Source: CAZALT01 sp964485515
Lineage (GTDB): Bacteria > Actinomycetota > Acidimicrobiia > Acidimicrobiales > Acidimicrobilacustridaceae
Direction: 5' to 3'
Assembly (NCBI GenBank): GCA_964485515.1
Contig: CAZALT010000007.1
Span: 1 to 46,308, forward strand
DNA: 46,308 nt
Below the pieces are notes generated by a model. The model saw only the letters and a program-made list of their open reading frames with translations, was not told the DNA's origin and did no database searches. Position 1 is the stretch's first letter. Each line of letters opens with the position of its first letter. A program made the position numbers and the translations under genes. Below, one piece after another: positions 1-8,600 of the stretch.

Positions 1-580
1 TGCCGTGGTCCTGGATCTCGATGAAGAAGTTGTCGCGCCCGAAGATGTCCTGGAAGCGAGCCGCCTTCTCGAGCGCGTCCTGCTCCTTGCCCTGCAGCAG
101 CGACTGGAGCACCTGGCCGCCAAGGCAGGCGCTGGTGACGATGAGCCCTTCCTTGTGGGCCTCGAGCAGCTCCCAGTCGACCTTGGGCTTCATGTAGTAG
201 CCCTCCATGTACGCGCGACTGGAGAGCTGGATGAGGTTGCGGTAGCCGACGTTGTTCTCGGCCAGCGCGATCAGGTGGTAGTAGGCCTTGCGCCCGCCTT
301 CGGCGTCGCCGCCGCCATCGTCCTGCTTGCCACGGCGGGCGGGACGTTCGGTGCGGTGCTCGTAGGCCTGGTAGAGCTCGGAGCCGATGATGGGCTTGAC
401 GCCGTTGTCCCTGCACGCCTTGTAGAAGTCGAGGACGCCGTACATGTTGCCGTGGTCGGTGATGCCGACCGCCGGCTGGCCGTCGGCCGCCGCCTTGGCC
501 ACGACGTCACCGACGCGTGCCGCTCCGTCGAGCATGGAGAACTCGGTGTGGAGGTGCAGGTGGGTGAATGAATCCGGCAC
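1..580 (-). CDS. dnaE: DNA polymerase III subunit alpha, N-terminal part (cut by window edge)
   Basis: Catalytic subunit of the replicative DNA polymerase. Only the first ~193 residues are inside the window; the gene runs off at base 1. The protein opens MPDSFTHLHLHTEFSMLDGA, the start of the PHP domain with its HLHxH metal motif, followed by GITDHGNMYG and, further in, LGGQVLQSLLQGK. A Gly/Asp-rich insert near residue 90 (KQDDGGGDAEGG) resembles inserts in actinobacterial DnaE1 (from memory). The start is the GTG at 580, chosen because AAGGGGAG lies about 9 nt upstream and the PHP motif begins right after it. It lies downstream of bpa on the same strand, with 255 bp between them, so it probably has its own promoter. 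The family call is firm; DnaE1 versus DnaE2 rests on these few residues and on context. Confidence 0.93.
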   Translation of the reverse strand, partial: MPDSFTHLHLHTEFSMLDGAARVGDVVAKAAADGQPAVGITDHGNMYGVLDFYKACRDNGVKPIIGSELYQAYEHRTERPARRGKQDDGGGDAEGGRKAYYHLIALAENNVGYRNLIQLSSRAYMEGYYMKPKVDWELLEAHKEGLIVTSACLGGQVLQSLLQGKEQDALEKAARFQDIFGRDNFFIEIQDHG

Positions 581-600
581 CGAGGTCGATCTCCCCTTCT

Positions 601-618
601 CGGGTCCGCCCGGACCCG
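601..618. other. Perfect inverted repeat in the dnaE leader
   Basis: CGGGTCCG-CC-CGGACCCG, an 8-bp perfect dyad ending about 20 nt upstream of the dnaE GTG. It has no T-tract and sits just before the ribosome binding site, so an operator or a translation-modulating hairpin is more likely than a terminator. The function is unknown. Confidence 0.4.
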
Positions 619-813
619 TCGTACGTCGGTTGTGCGTGACTGCTCGGCTATCGCTCGGCCAGCTCCACTGCGCTGTGGAGTCTGGCACCACGAGCGGGGC
701 CTCCGCCCACCCGTCCACCGGAGTGCACGGAGCGGAGCTGCGGGTGTCGATCGCGCCGCCCTACCGACGAAATGACATCTGTGTAACCCGGTCCGCCGAC
801 CATACGGCGCGCG

Positions 814-834
814 CCGCCCGATCGCAACGGGCGG
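814..834 (-). terminator. Hairpin directly after the bpa stop codon
   Basis: A 7-bp GC stem (CCGCCCG / CGGGCGG) with a 7-nt loop begins 1 nt past the bpa stop. It lacks a U-tract, as do other hairpins at gene ends in this window. It is a plausible terminator for the phosphodiesterase-bpa unit, inferred from position. Confidence 0.4.
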
Positions 835-835
835 G

Positions 836-1411
836 TCAGAGATACGTGCCGGGGCGATCGCCACCGGAGGGATCGGGCGCTCCTGCCGGACCGCCGGGCA
901 CCATGCCGGGCGGCAGGCCCGGACCGCCGGGACCACCGGGACCGCCGGCCATGAGCTGGCCGCGCATGCCCTCGAGCTGCTGGCGGGCGGCGAGCTGCTG
1001 GGCGAACAGCGTCGCCTGGATCCCGTGGAACAGTCCCTCGAGCCACCCCACGAGCTGGGCTTGGGCCACCCGCAGCTCGATCTCGGTGGGCACGCCGCCG
1101 TCGGCGAAGGGAAAGGCCAACCGCGACAGCTCCTCGCGGAGATCGGGTGACAGCGCCGAGCCCAGCTCGGTGATCGACGTGTCGTAGATGGTCTTGAGCC
1201 GCTCGCGCGAGGGCTCGTCGAGCTCGGTCTGGCGGACCTCCTCGAGGAGCTGCTTGATCATCGAGCCGACCCGCATGACCTTGGCCGGCTCCGACACGTA
1301 CTCCGCGTCGGCCTCCTCGGCCGCAACCTCATCGACGACCGGACCATCCACATCAGGAGGAAGCACCTCCGCGGGCTCCGCGGCGGATGGGGTCGAGGGG
1401 GAATCGCTCAT
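836..1411 (-). CDS. bpa: Bacterial proteasome activator Bpa/PafE (DUF2587)
   Basis: ATP-independent ring-forming activator of the 20S proteasome in actinobacteria; it lets the core particle degrade unfolded proteins without Mpa/ARC. The 191-aa product has a disordered acidic N-terminus (about 1-45), a helical core (RVGSMIKQLLEEVRQTELDE through LVGWLEGLFHGIQATLF, about 48-135) and a Gly/Pro-rich tail ending GTYL. Known Bpa proteins end GQYL, the motif that docks into the proteasome alpha-ring pockets, so the docking tail is kept with Q changed to T. The start is the ATG at 1411, with GATACT 6 nt before it. The gene follows a phosphodiesterase by 28 bp. It implies that this organism has a proteasome, although no prcBA is in the window. 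The identification rests on the core sequence and the tail. Confidence 0.9.
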   Translation of the reverse strand: MSDSPSTPSAAEPAEVLPPDVDGPVVDEVAAEEADAEYVSEPAKVMRVGSMIKQLLEEVRQTELDEPSRERLKTIYDTSITELGSALSPDLREELSRLAFPFADGGVPTEIELRVAQAQLVGWLEGLFHGIQATLFAQQLAARQQLEGMRGQLMAGGPGGPGGPGLPPGMVPGGPAGAPDPSGGDRPGTYL

Positions 1412-1417
1412 CCCGGC

Positions 1418-1423
1418 AGTATC
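1418..1423 (-). promoter_or_regulatory. -10 element GATACT, leaderless type, for bpa
   Basis: GATACT ends 6 nt before the bpa ATG, which places the predicted transcription start at or next to the start codon. It is one of 13 such arrangements in the window. No convincing -35 is seen. Confidence 0.5.
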
Positions 1424-1439
1424 GCGGGTTTCGGGCGGC

Positions 1440-2537
1440 CTACACCGACTTGGCGAGCAGGGGGACGTGCATCTCGGCCGAGGTGAGCGAGCCGTGGCGG
1501 CCGATGAGCTCGTAGATGCCGCTGTCGCCAGGGTCGTGGTAGGCGACGTCGTCGCGGGCGACCAGGGCGACATCGCCCAAGCGGGCGCGGGCCGCGTCGG
1601 TGACCTGCGGACCGAACCAACCCTCGTCGATGGTCTGCTCCTGCGTCACGACCCAGCCACGGTCGGCGTGACGGGCGACGGCCGCGTCGAACAGCTCCCG
1701 GGACCGGCCCGGTCGGGCGTGCAGCCAGCGGAACCGGCCCTCGCCGGACTGGTGAGCCACCTGGGACATCACATCGGAGTCGAGCTCCACCATGTTGTCG
1801 CCCACCTCCACCTGGCCGTGGTCGGCGGTGACCAGGAGGGTCGTGCCGGCGGGCAACGTGGCGAGCAGGTAGCCCACCATCTGGTCGACGGCGAACAGCT
1901 CGGCGTCGTAGTGACCGGCCAGGCCGTACTCGTGGGACACCTTGTCGATGCCGTCGTAGTAGGCGTAGACGAACGGCTCGCCCGCCTTGGCGAGGCGAAC
2001 GACCTCGGTGACCAAGGTGGACATCACTCGGTAGCCGTTGAACCGCGCCGGATCGAGGTGGGCGGTCGTGAAGCCCGTGGTGCGGAACTCCGCCCGGGTG
2101 ACGACCGCGGGGCGGTGGCCGAGGAACGCCTGGTGCGTCTGGATCTTCTCGGGGGGGATCCGGTTTCGGGCGTCGCGGGAATCGACCGTCCAGCGCAGCA
2201 CGTTCAACACCTGCGCGTCGATGTTCATCCGGTAGCCGATCACGCCGTGCTCACCGGGGGTCATGCCGGTGGTGATCGACGTGAGCGCCGTGGCCGTCGT
2301 GGACGGCGCGATGGTCGTGATGGGTCCACCGACCATGCCGACGAGGTTCGAGGCCAGCGTGGTCCGGGCCTGCAGCTGCTCCCAGCCCAGACCGTCGAGC
2401 ACGAGCAACACGACCTGGTCGGCACCGGCTTCGCGGGGCATCCAGCTGGGGAGCTCGTCGGGCGGCTCGAGCAGCGCGGGCACCACGTTGCAGACGCACG
2501 GACCGGCGTAGTCCGGGAGAAGCGGTTCGTCGAGCAA
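1440..2537 (-). CDS. Alkaline phosphatase family protein / type I phosphodiesterase (NPP-like)
   Basis: A 365-aa metal-dependent phosphohydrolase of the alkaline phosphatase superfamily. Metal-site motifs appear in order: LLVLDGLG near residue 46, the nucleophile Thr in APSTTATAL near 78, YYDGIDKVSHEYG near 193, TADHGQ near 239, and a late RHGSL. It resembles the nucleotide pyrophosphatase / phosphodiesterase branch rather than classical PhoA. There is no signal peptide or membrane span, so it is probably cytoplasmic; the substrate cannot be told. The start is a TTG at 2537 with GGAAAGGA upstream. It is the first gene of a likely unit with bpa, 28 bp downstream. A divergent promoter region of 208 bp separates it from the Rrf2 regulator. 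Confidence 0.85.
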   Translation of the reverse strand: MLDEPLLPDYAGPCVCNVVPALLEPPDELPSWMPREAGADQVVLLVLDGLGWEQLQARTTLASNLVGMVGGPITTIAPSTTATALTSITTGMTPGEHGVIGYRMNIDAQVLNVLRWTVDSRDARNRIPPEKIQTHQAFLGHRPAVVTRAEFRTTGFTTAHLDPARFNGYRVMSTLVTEVVRLAKAGEPFVYAYYDGIDKVSHEYGLAGHYDAELFAVDQMVGYLLATLPAGTTLLVTADHGQVEVGDNMVELDSDVMSQVAHQSGEGRFRWLHARPGRSRELFDAAVARHADRGWVVTQEQTIDEGWFGPQVTDAARARLGDVALVARDDVAYHDPGDSGIYELIGRHGSLTSAEMHVPLLAKSV

Positions 2538-2732
2538 CAGAGTCCTTTCCGGCAGCCCGTCGGCGATCGCCCCGAGCGGCGGAGAACAGGAGCGTCGTCT
2601 TCACGGCGATCGGCCGTTGGCGCTCGTGAGACAACGCTACCCGAGCCGGGTCGAGACCCCAGACACCACGCACCCCACGCACCTCGTGCGTCCTCAGGAG
2701 GTGCGGGTCGGTGCGCCGGACCACGCAGCTCG

Positions 2733-2738
2733 TAGACT
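2733..2738 (+). promoter_or_regulatory. -10 element TAGACT, leaderless type, for the Rrf2 regulator
   Basis: TAGACT lies 7 nt before the GTG at 2746. Transcription would begin at or near the start codon, and no ribosome binding site is present, which supports this GTG as the true start. Confidence 0.55.
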
Positions 2739-2745
2739 CCCCTTC

Positions 2746-3207
2746 GTGAAGGTGTCGACCCGAGGTGACTACGCCAGCCGCGCCCTGCTCTCGCTCGCGC
2801 TCCAGCCCGCGGACAGCGGTCCGACCTCGGTGCGCGACATAGCGGAGCGCACGGGCCTGCCCCAGCCCTACCTCGAGCAGATCCTGCTCGCGCTGAAGGG
2901 CGCAGGGCTGGTGCGATCGAAGCGTGGCGTCGGAGGCGGCTACGTCCTGGCCCGGTCACCCGAAGACATCGCGCTCTCCGAGATCCTCTCGGCGGTCGAC
3001 GGCCCGATCGTCGCCGGCGACTTCGGCGAGCCGCACACCAACGGGGCGTGCGACCACGAAGGACAGTGCGTGCTGCTCAGCATCTGGTCCGAGGTCGGGT
3101 CCCACATGCGTCGCTACCTCGGAGCGGTGTCGCTGGCCGACATCGTCGAGATGGCGCGAGGCGAGAGGGCCTGGCCTGACTCCGAGGCCACCTCCGCCAC
3201 CCTCTGA
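2746..3207 (+). CDS. Rrf2 family transcriptional regulator
   Basis: A 153-aa winged helix-turn-helix regulator. Residues 1-80 are a typical Rrf2 DNA-binding domain (MKVSTRGDYASRALLSLALQ, then DIAERTGLPQPYLEQIL and LVRSKRGVGGGYVLAR). The C-terminal part carries ACDHEGQCVLLSIW. Compared with IscR, the second and third cluster cysteines (C-x5-C) are kept but the first is missing, so an iron-sulfur cluster is possible but not assured. The open frame extends further upstream, but the GTG at 2746 is chosen because the family starts MKVS/MKIS and a -10 element lies 7 nt before it. No isc or suf genes are nearby, so the regulon is unknown. It is convergent with rluD, 40 bp away. Confidence 0.88.
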   Translation: MKVSTRGDYASRALLSLALQPADSGPTSVRDIAERTGLPQPYLEQILLALKGAGLVRSKRGVGGGYVLARSPEDIALSEILSAVDGPIVAGDFGEPHTNGACDHEGQCVLLSIWSEVGSHMRRYLGAVSLADIVEMARGERAWPDSEATSATL

Positions 3208-3247
3208 CGCGGCAGGTGCACCTCGCCGCATCCCCCATCCCCGGGTC

Positions 3248-4162
3248 TCAGGAGATGCGGGAGAGCACGTCGCGGAGGTCGGGCGGCAGCGAAGCCTCGA
3301 AGTGCAGGACCTCGTCGGTCCGCGGGTGCACGAAGCCGAGCTCGGCCGCGTGCAGGAACATGCGCGGCGCGTCGAGCGACGGCTTGACCCCGCCGTAGCG
3401 CTCGTCGCCGACGACGGGGTGCCCGATGGCGGAGGTGTGGACGCGGATCTGATGGGTCCGCCCGGTCTCGAGCTTGCATGCGAGCAACGAGAGCGGAGCC
3501 GGGTCGGTGAAGCGCTCCTCGACCTCGTAGCCGGTGCGCGCCTCGCGACCCCGGGCCGACACCGTCATGCGCGTGGCGTCGCGTGCGGATCGCCCGATCG
3601 GGGCGTCGATCAGCCCGCGCTCGTTGCCGAGGTCGCCCCACACGAGGGTCGTGTAGCGCCGTTCGACGTCGCGGGCGCCCAGGAGGGCCACCAGCGCGTC
3701 GTAGGCGAAATCCGAGCGCGCCACGACCATCAACCCCGACGTGTCCTGATCGAGGCGGTGGACGATGCCCGGCCGGGCGGGGTCGCCCACTGCGGCGATC
3801 TCGGGGAACCGGGCGAGCACGGCCTGGGCCAAGGTGCCGACCATGTTGCCGGCACCCGGGTGGACGACGAGCCCTGGCTGCTTGTCGACGACGATCAGGT
3901 CGTCGTCGACGTAGACCACCTCGAGCGGGACATCGGGCGCGGGTTCGAGCACGACGGGTTCGTCGGCGGTGAGATCGACCTCGATCGACAGCTCGTCGCC
4001 TTCGACGAGCCGACGGTTCTTGGCCGTGACGACCTTGCCGTTGACGCGCACCGCGCCGTCGGCGACGAGCGCCGACGACCTCGTCCGGGTGAGGCCGCTG
4101 ATCATCGCCACGACGCGGTCGACTCGTTCGCCCGCGAGGGCAGCGGGGATCGCTTCGATCAT
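3248..4162 (-). CDS. rluD: RluA/RluD-family 23S rRNA pseudouridine synthase
   Basis: Isomerises uridines to pseudouridine in 23S rRNA (RluD-type, helix 69, by family). The 304-aa protein has an N-terminal S4 RNA-binding domain (about 12-60, AGERVDRVVAMISG through VRVNGKVV) and a catalytic domain with HRLDQDTSGLMVVARS, whose first Asp is the catalytic residue. The RTHQIRVH motif follows near residue 240, then VGDERYGG. The ATG overlaps the lspA stop by 4 nt (ATGA), so translation is coupled. The lspA-rluD pair is a classic bacterial arrangement. Exact target uridines cannot be read from sequence. Confidence 0.93.
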   Translation of the reverse strand: MIEAIPAALAGERVDRVVAMISGLTRTRSSALVADGAVRVNGKVVTAKNRRLVEGDELSIEVDLTADEPVVLEPAPDVPLEVVYVDDDLIVVDKQPGLVVHPGAGNMVGTLAQAVLARFPEIAAVGDPARPGIVHRLDQDTSGLMVVARSDFAYDALVALLGARDVERRYTTLVWGDLGNERGLIDAPIGRSARDATRMTVSARGREARTGYEVEERFTDPAPLSLLACKLETGRTHQIRVHTSAIGHPVVGDERYGGVKPSLDAPRMFLHAAELGFVHPRTDEVLHFEASLPPDLRDVLSRIS

Positions 4163-4710
4163 GAAGTGGCCTTGTCGGCCAGACGCACGTCGGGGTCTTC
4201 GTCGGCGCCACCCGCCGCGCCACGTCGATCATCGCCTGCGTCCTCATCGGACCAGAAGACGAGCCCGACGACGAGCAGGATCGCCCCGCAGACGATGGCG
4301 GCGTCGGCCAGGTTGAACACGGGCCACCACTGGAGGTCCACGAAGTCGACGACCGCACCTGAGAAGACGCCGCCATCGCCCCGGGCGGCCCGATCCACGA
4401 TGTTGCCCAGGGCCCCGCCGACGATCAGTCCAGCGGCGATCGCCCCCCACCGCGTCGACGTGAACGTGCTGCGCCACAAGAAGATGGACACGACGACGAT
4501 CGCTCCGACGGCGAGCCACGCCCCGAGGCCCGACCCGCTGCCGAGGCTGAACGCCGTTCCCGTGTTGAAGGCGAGGGCGAAGCGCAGCGTCCAGACGACG
4601 TCGATGGTCTCACCGCCGTCGAGCCGCTCGAGGGCCCACCACTTGGTGAGCTGGTCGAGCACCACGACGCCGGTGGCGATGGCGAGGAGCAGCAGCCGAC
4701 GTCGATCCAT
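4159..4710 (-). CDS. lspA: Lipoprotein signal peptidase (signal peptidase II)
   Basis: Aspartyl membrane protease that removes signal peptides from prolipoproteins after lipidation. The 183-aa protein has four hydrophobic segments, starting LLLLAIATGVVVLDQLTKWW. The two catalytic Asp motifs are present: GNIVDRAARGDGGV and FNLADAAI. The hydrophilic C-terminal tail is longer than usual (about 25 residues, ending LADKATS). The ATG at 4710 is preceded by CATACT at 7 nt, so the mRNA is probably leaderless. It overlaps rluD by 4 nt. A likely client in this window is the LpqB-like lipoprotein at 44347. Confidence 0.95.
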   Translation of the reverse strand: MDRRRLLLLAIATGVVVLDQLTKWWALERLDGGETIDVVWTLRFALAFNTGTAFSLGSGSGLGAWLAVGAIVVVSIFLWRSTFTSTRWGAIAAGLIVGGALGNIVDRAARGDGGVFSGAVVDFVDLQWWPVFNLADAAIVCGAILLVVGLVFWSDEDAGDDRRGAAGGADEDPDVRLADKATS

Positions 4711-4717
4711 GCCCAGC

Positions 4718-4723
4718 AGTATG
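4718..4723 (-). promoter_or_regulatory. -10 element CATACT, leaderless type, for lspA-rluD
   Basis: CATACT lies 7 nt upstream of the lspA ATG. The position matches the other leaderless arrangements in the window. Confidence 0.45.
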
Positions 4724-4750
4724 CCGCTCGGTCGCGACGAGCGGGCGCCC

Positions 4751-5446
4751 TCAGTAGCGGGTGAAGCCGCCGACCTTGTACTCGACCCGTTCGCGGGCCC
4801 ACGGGATCGCCTCCAGGCGCTCCTTCGGGATGGGCGTGCCGGACACCTCGCAGATGCCGTAGGTGCCGGCCGTGATCTTGGCCAGGGCGTGGTCGATCTC
4901 GTCGATCTGCGTGCGGAACTGGGCGCTGAGGGCGAGGTCGCGCTCGCGCTCGACGGCGAGGGTGTCGCCCTCGCCGGACTCCTCGTCGAACTGCACGTCG
5001 CCCGGTTCACGCATGGCGGCGAGCTCGTCGGCTTCGTCCATGAGCGAGGTGACGTCGCGGTTGAGGCGATCTCGTTCCGACTTGAGGAGCGCGCTCTGTG
5101 CCTCGTTGAACTTCTTGTCGTAGGGAGACTTGGTGAGCTTCTTCACAGCGGGGGCTGCCTTCTTGGGTGGGGACTTCGGGGTTGCGGCCACCTGCACCGG
5201 CGCCTTCGTGGCCGGCACGGAGGTGGCCTTCTCGGCCGCGACCTTCTTCGTCGGAGCTGCCTTCTTGGTGGGAGCCGCCTTCTTGGCCGGAGCCGCCTTC
5301 TTCGCCGGAGCCGCCTTCTTGACGGCGACCTTCTTCGCCGGTGCCTTCTTCGCGGCGACCTTCTTCGCGGGCGCCGCCTTCTTGGCGACGACCTTCTTCG
5401 CGGGCGCCTTCTTCGCCGGTGCCTTCTTCGCTGCTGCTCTGGCCAC
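4751..5446 (-). CDS. DksA/TraR-family protein with lysine-alanine-rich N-terminus and degenerate zinc finger
   Basis: A 231-aa protein in two parts. Residues 1-85 are repeats of AKK-type units (KKAPAKK, KKAAPAKK), like the tails of histone H1 or HupB, and probably bind nucleic acid or RNA polymerase non-specifically. Residues 110-231 form a DksA/TraR-like coiled-coil and finger: LLKSERDRLNRDVTSLMDEA, then TYGICEVSGTPIPKERLEAI. The usual four zinc cysteines are reduced to one (CEVS where CxxC is expected, and no second pair), so zinc is probably not bound. The start is the GTG at 5446, with AGAGGAG 7 nt upstream. Actinobacteria commonly carry such a gene between ileS and lspA (from memory). 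It is divergent from ileS. The role in transcription is inferred. Confidence 0.82.
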   Translation of the reverse strand: MARAAAKKAPAKKAPAKKVVAKKAAPAKKVAAKKAPAKKVAVKKAAPAKKAAPAKKAAPTKKAAPTKKVAAEKATSVPATKAPVQVAATPKSPPKKAAPAVKKLTKSPYDKKFNEAQSALLKSERDRLNRDVTSLMDEADELAAMREPGDVQFDEESGEGDTLAVERERDLALSAQFRTQIDEIDHALAKITAGTYGICEVSGTPIPKERLEAIPWARERVEYKVGGFTRY

Positions 5447-5652
5447 GTTTGGCTCCTCTTCCACGGCGCAGGGCGCTCCCGGCACCGGATCTCACTGTTC
5501 GGATGTCCCCGTGCCGCCGATCGGCACTCCCCCGAAAAGGTGCCGGAGGTTAAGCCGTACCGTCCGAACAGGTCAAGGCCGTCCGGTCGACACGAGCTGG
5601 CCCTCAGGGGACGGCTGCCGATCAGCATTCGAGTGCACCCTGCCTCGACCCG

Positions 5653-5658
5653 TAGGCT
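5653..5658 (+). promoter_or_regulatory. -10 element TAGGCT, leaderless type, for ileS
   Basis: TAGGCT lies 6 nt before the ileS ATG. No T-box core (AGGGTGGnACCGCG) is seen in the 218-bp divergent region upstream, and a start at the ATG would leave no room for a leader riboswitch. Confidence 0.5.
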
Positions 5659-5664
5659 TGCCGG

Positions 5665-8600
5665 ATGCCTTTCGGTCCCGTCGACTCCGAATTCGACCTG
5701 GTCGCCCTCGAGGAACGAGTCCTCGAAGGGTGGCGCGCCGACGACGTCGTCGGCGCCGCGCAGCGGCTCCGCAAGGACGGCGAACCGTGGATCTTCTACG
5801 AGGGTCCGCCGACCGCCAACGGACGCCCCGGCCTGCACCACGTCTGGGCCCGCGTCTTCAAGGATCTCTACCCCCGCTTCCAGACGATGCGGGGCCGCAG
5901 CGTGCCCCGCAAGGGCGGCTGGGACTGCCACGGGCTGCCCGTCGAGCTGGAGATCGAGAAGGCGCTCGGCCTGTCGTCGAAGAACGACATCGAGGCCTAC
6001 GGCATCGCCGAGTTCAACGCCAAGTGCCGGGCATCGGTGCAGCAGTACGTCTCCGACTGGACCGCGCTCACGGAGCGGTCGGGTGTGTGGATCGACACCG
6101 AGGATGCCTACTGGACCCTCACCAACGACTACATCGAGACGGTCTGGTGGTTGCTCCGCCAGATGTGGGACAAGGAGCTGCTCTACGAGGGCCACCGCGT
6201 CGTCCCCTACTGCGCCCGGTGCGGCACGGCCCTGTCGTCCCACGAGCTCGGCCAGCCCGACGTCTATCGCGACGTCGAGGACCCCTCGGTCTACGTGCGC
6301 TTCCCGGTCGTGGGCCGCGACGTCGACCTGTCCGTGTGGACCACCACGCCGTGGACGCTCATCTCCAACGTCGCCGCCGCCGTCGGCGCCGACATCGACT
6401 ACGTCCGGGTTCGTTCCACCGACGGCACCCCCGACCTCGTCATGGCGGCGGCACGCGCTCCTGAGGACGCCGAGGTCGTCGAGCGCTACCGGGGCTCCGA
6501 CCTCGTCGGGTGGCGCTACCAGCGTCCCTTCGACCTGATCGACCCGACGACCACGGTCGACGGCGCCCCAGCCGCCCGAGCGGCGGAGAGCGGAGAGGTC
6601 GATGGTTGGCGCGTCGTCACCGCCGACTTCGTCAGCACCGAGGACGGTTCCGGCATCGTCCACCTCGCCCCCGCCTTCGGCGAGGACGACTACCAGGTGG
6701 CCAAAGCCGAGGGCCTCCCCATGATCAACCCCGTCGACGCGGCCGGCGCGTTCGACGAGCGGGTCCCCGCGTGGCAGGGCATGTTCGTCAAGGACGCCGA
6801 TCCGGCCATCATCGACGACCTGCGGTCCCGCGGACTGCTCATCCGCGAACAGGCCTACGAGCACTCCTATCCCCATTGCTGGCGGTGCAGCACACCGCTC
6901 ATCTACTGGGCGAAGACGTCGTGGTTCATCCGCACCTCCGAGCAGCGCGCCGCCCTGCTCGAGCAGAACGAGCAGATCAACTGGCAGCCGCCCAACATCA
7001 AGGCGGGCCGGTTCGGCAAGTGGCTCGAGAACAACGTCGACTGGGCGCTGTCGCGCGATCGCTACTGGGGTACACCGCTGCCCATCTGGCGGTGTGAGGA
7101 CTGCGGTTCCGACACGTGCATCGGTTCGGTCGCCGAGCTCGGTGAGCGCAGCGGAACCGACGTCTCCGCACTCGACCTCCACCGACCGTACGTCGACGAC
7201 GTCACCATCACCTGCGACTGCGGCGGCACGGCCCGCCGCCTCGCTCCCGTCCTCGACGCCTGGTTCGACTCCGGCTCGATGCCCGCGGCCCAGCAGCACC
7301 ACCCGTTCGTCGGCCACCACGACGGGGAACAGGACGCGTTCGACCAGGCGTTCCCGGCCGACTTCATCTGCGAAGCCATCGACCAGACGCGCGGCTGGTT
7401 CTACTCGCTCCTCGCGGTGAACACCTTGGTGTTCGGCCAGACCCCGTACCGCAACGTGGTCTGCCTCGCGCTCGTCGTCGACGAGAACGGCCAGAAGATG
7501 TCGAAGTCACGCGGCAACGTCATCGCCCCGTGGGACATCTTCGATTCCGAAGGCGCCGACGCGCTGCGGTGGTACTTCTTCTCCCAGGGCCAGCCCTGGA
7601 CCACGCGCCGCGTGTACACCGAGGGAATCCGGGAGAGCTCGCGCCAGACGCTGCTCACGTTGTGGAACGTCTACTCGTTCTTCGCCACCTACGCCGATCT
7701 CGACGGATGGACACCGGACCAGGCGACGACCCACCGTCCGACCCACGTCAACGACCGATGGATCCTGTCCGAGCTCGACGACACGATCGCCACCGTCACC
7801 GACGCGCTCGAGTCGTTCGACGCCCTCGAAGCCGCCACCCGACTCGCCCGCTTCGTCGACGACCTCTCCAACTGGTACGTCCGTCGCTCGCGCCCCCGCT
7901 TCTGGAAGAACAGCGACGACGAGGCGCACGCCACGCTCTACGAGTGCCTCGTCACGGTCTCCCAGCTCTTCGCCCCGTTCACGCCGTTCCTCGCCGATGC
8001 CATCTACCGCGGCCTCACCGGAGCGACCTCGGTCCACCTCTCGGACTGGCCCGAAGGCCACGGGCGCCACGACCCGCAGCTGGCCGATCAGGTGGCGGCG
8101 TCGCGTCGCCTCGTCGCCCTCGGGCGCGCCGCCCGCACCGATGCCAAGGCCAAGGTGCGCCAACCGCTGCGCCGCGCCTTGTTGCTGCATCCCGGCATCG
8201 AGCTCGACGCTGCCATCGAGGCCGAGATCCTCAGCGAGCTCAACGTGAAGGGGCTCGAGGACATCGACACGCTCTCAGGGCTCATGTCGTGGACCGTCAT
8301 CCCCAACTTCAAGGCACTGGGTCCCCGACTCGGCCCCAAGGTCAACGAGGTCAAGCAGGCGCTCGCGGCCGCCGACGGGTCGGCCCTCCAGGTCCAGCTC
8401 GAGACCGAAGGCTTCATCGAGATCGCCGGCGAACGCCTCGATCCCGGCGACGTCGAGACCCGAGCCGAGCGCCACGCGGCGTTCGGCCTGGCCGAGGACG
8501 ACGGCTGGGCCGTGGCCATCGACCTCGCCATCGACGACGAGCTGCGCGCCGAGGGACTCGCCCGGGAGCTCGTCCGTGCTCTCAACGACCTCCGCAAGGA

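Noticed and set aside
2924..6538. A 1204-codon plus-strand open frame spanning rluD, lspA and the dksA-like gene
   Set aside because: It is antisense to three clearly recognisable genes and has the Arg/Pro/Ala/Ser-rich composition of a GC-rich shadow frame, with no family motif.
5143..7320. A 725-codon minus-strand frame opposite ileS
   Set aside because: It is an antisense shadow of the ileS coding frame; no domain is seen and it overlaps the well-supported dksA-like start.
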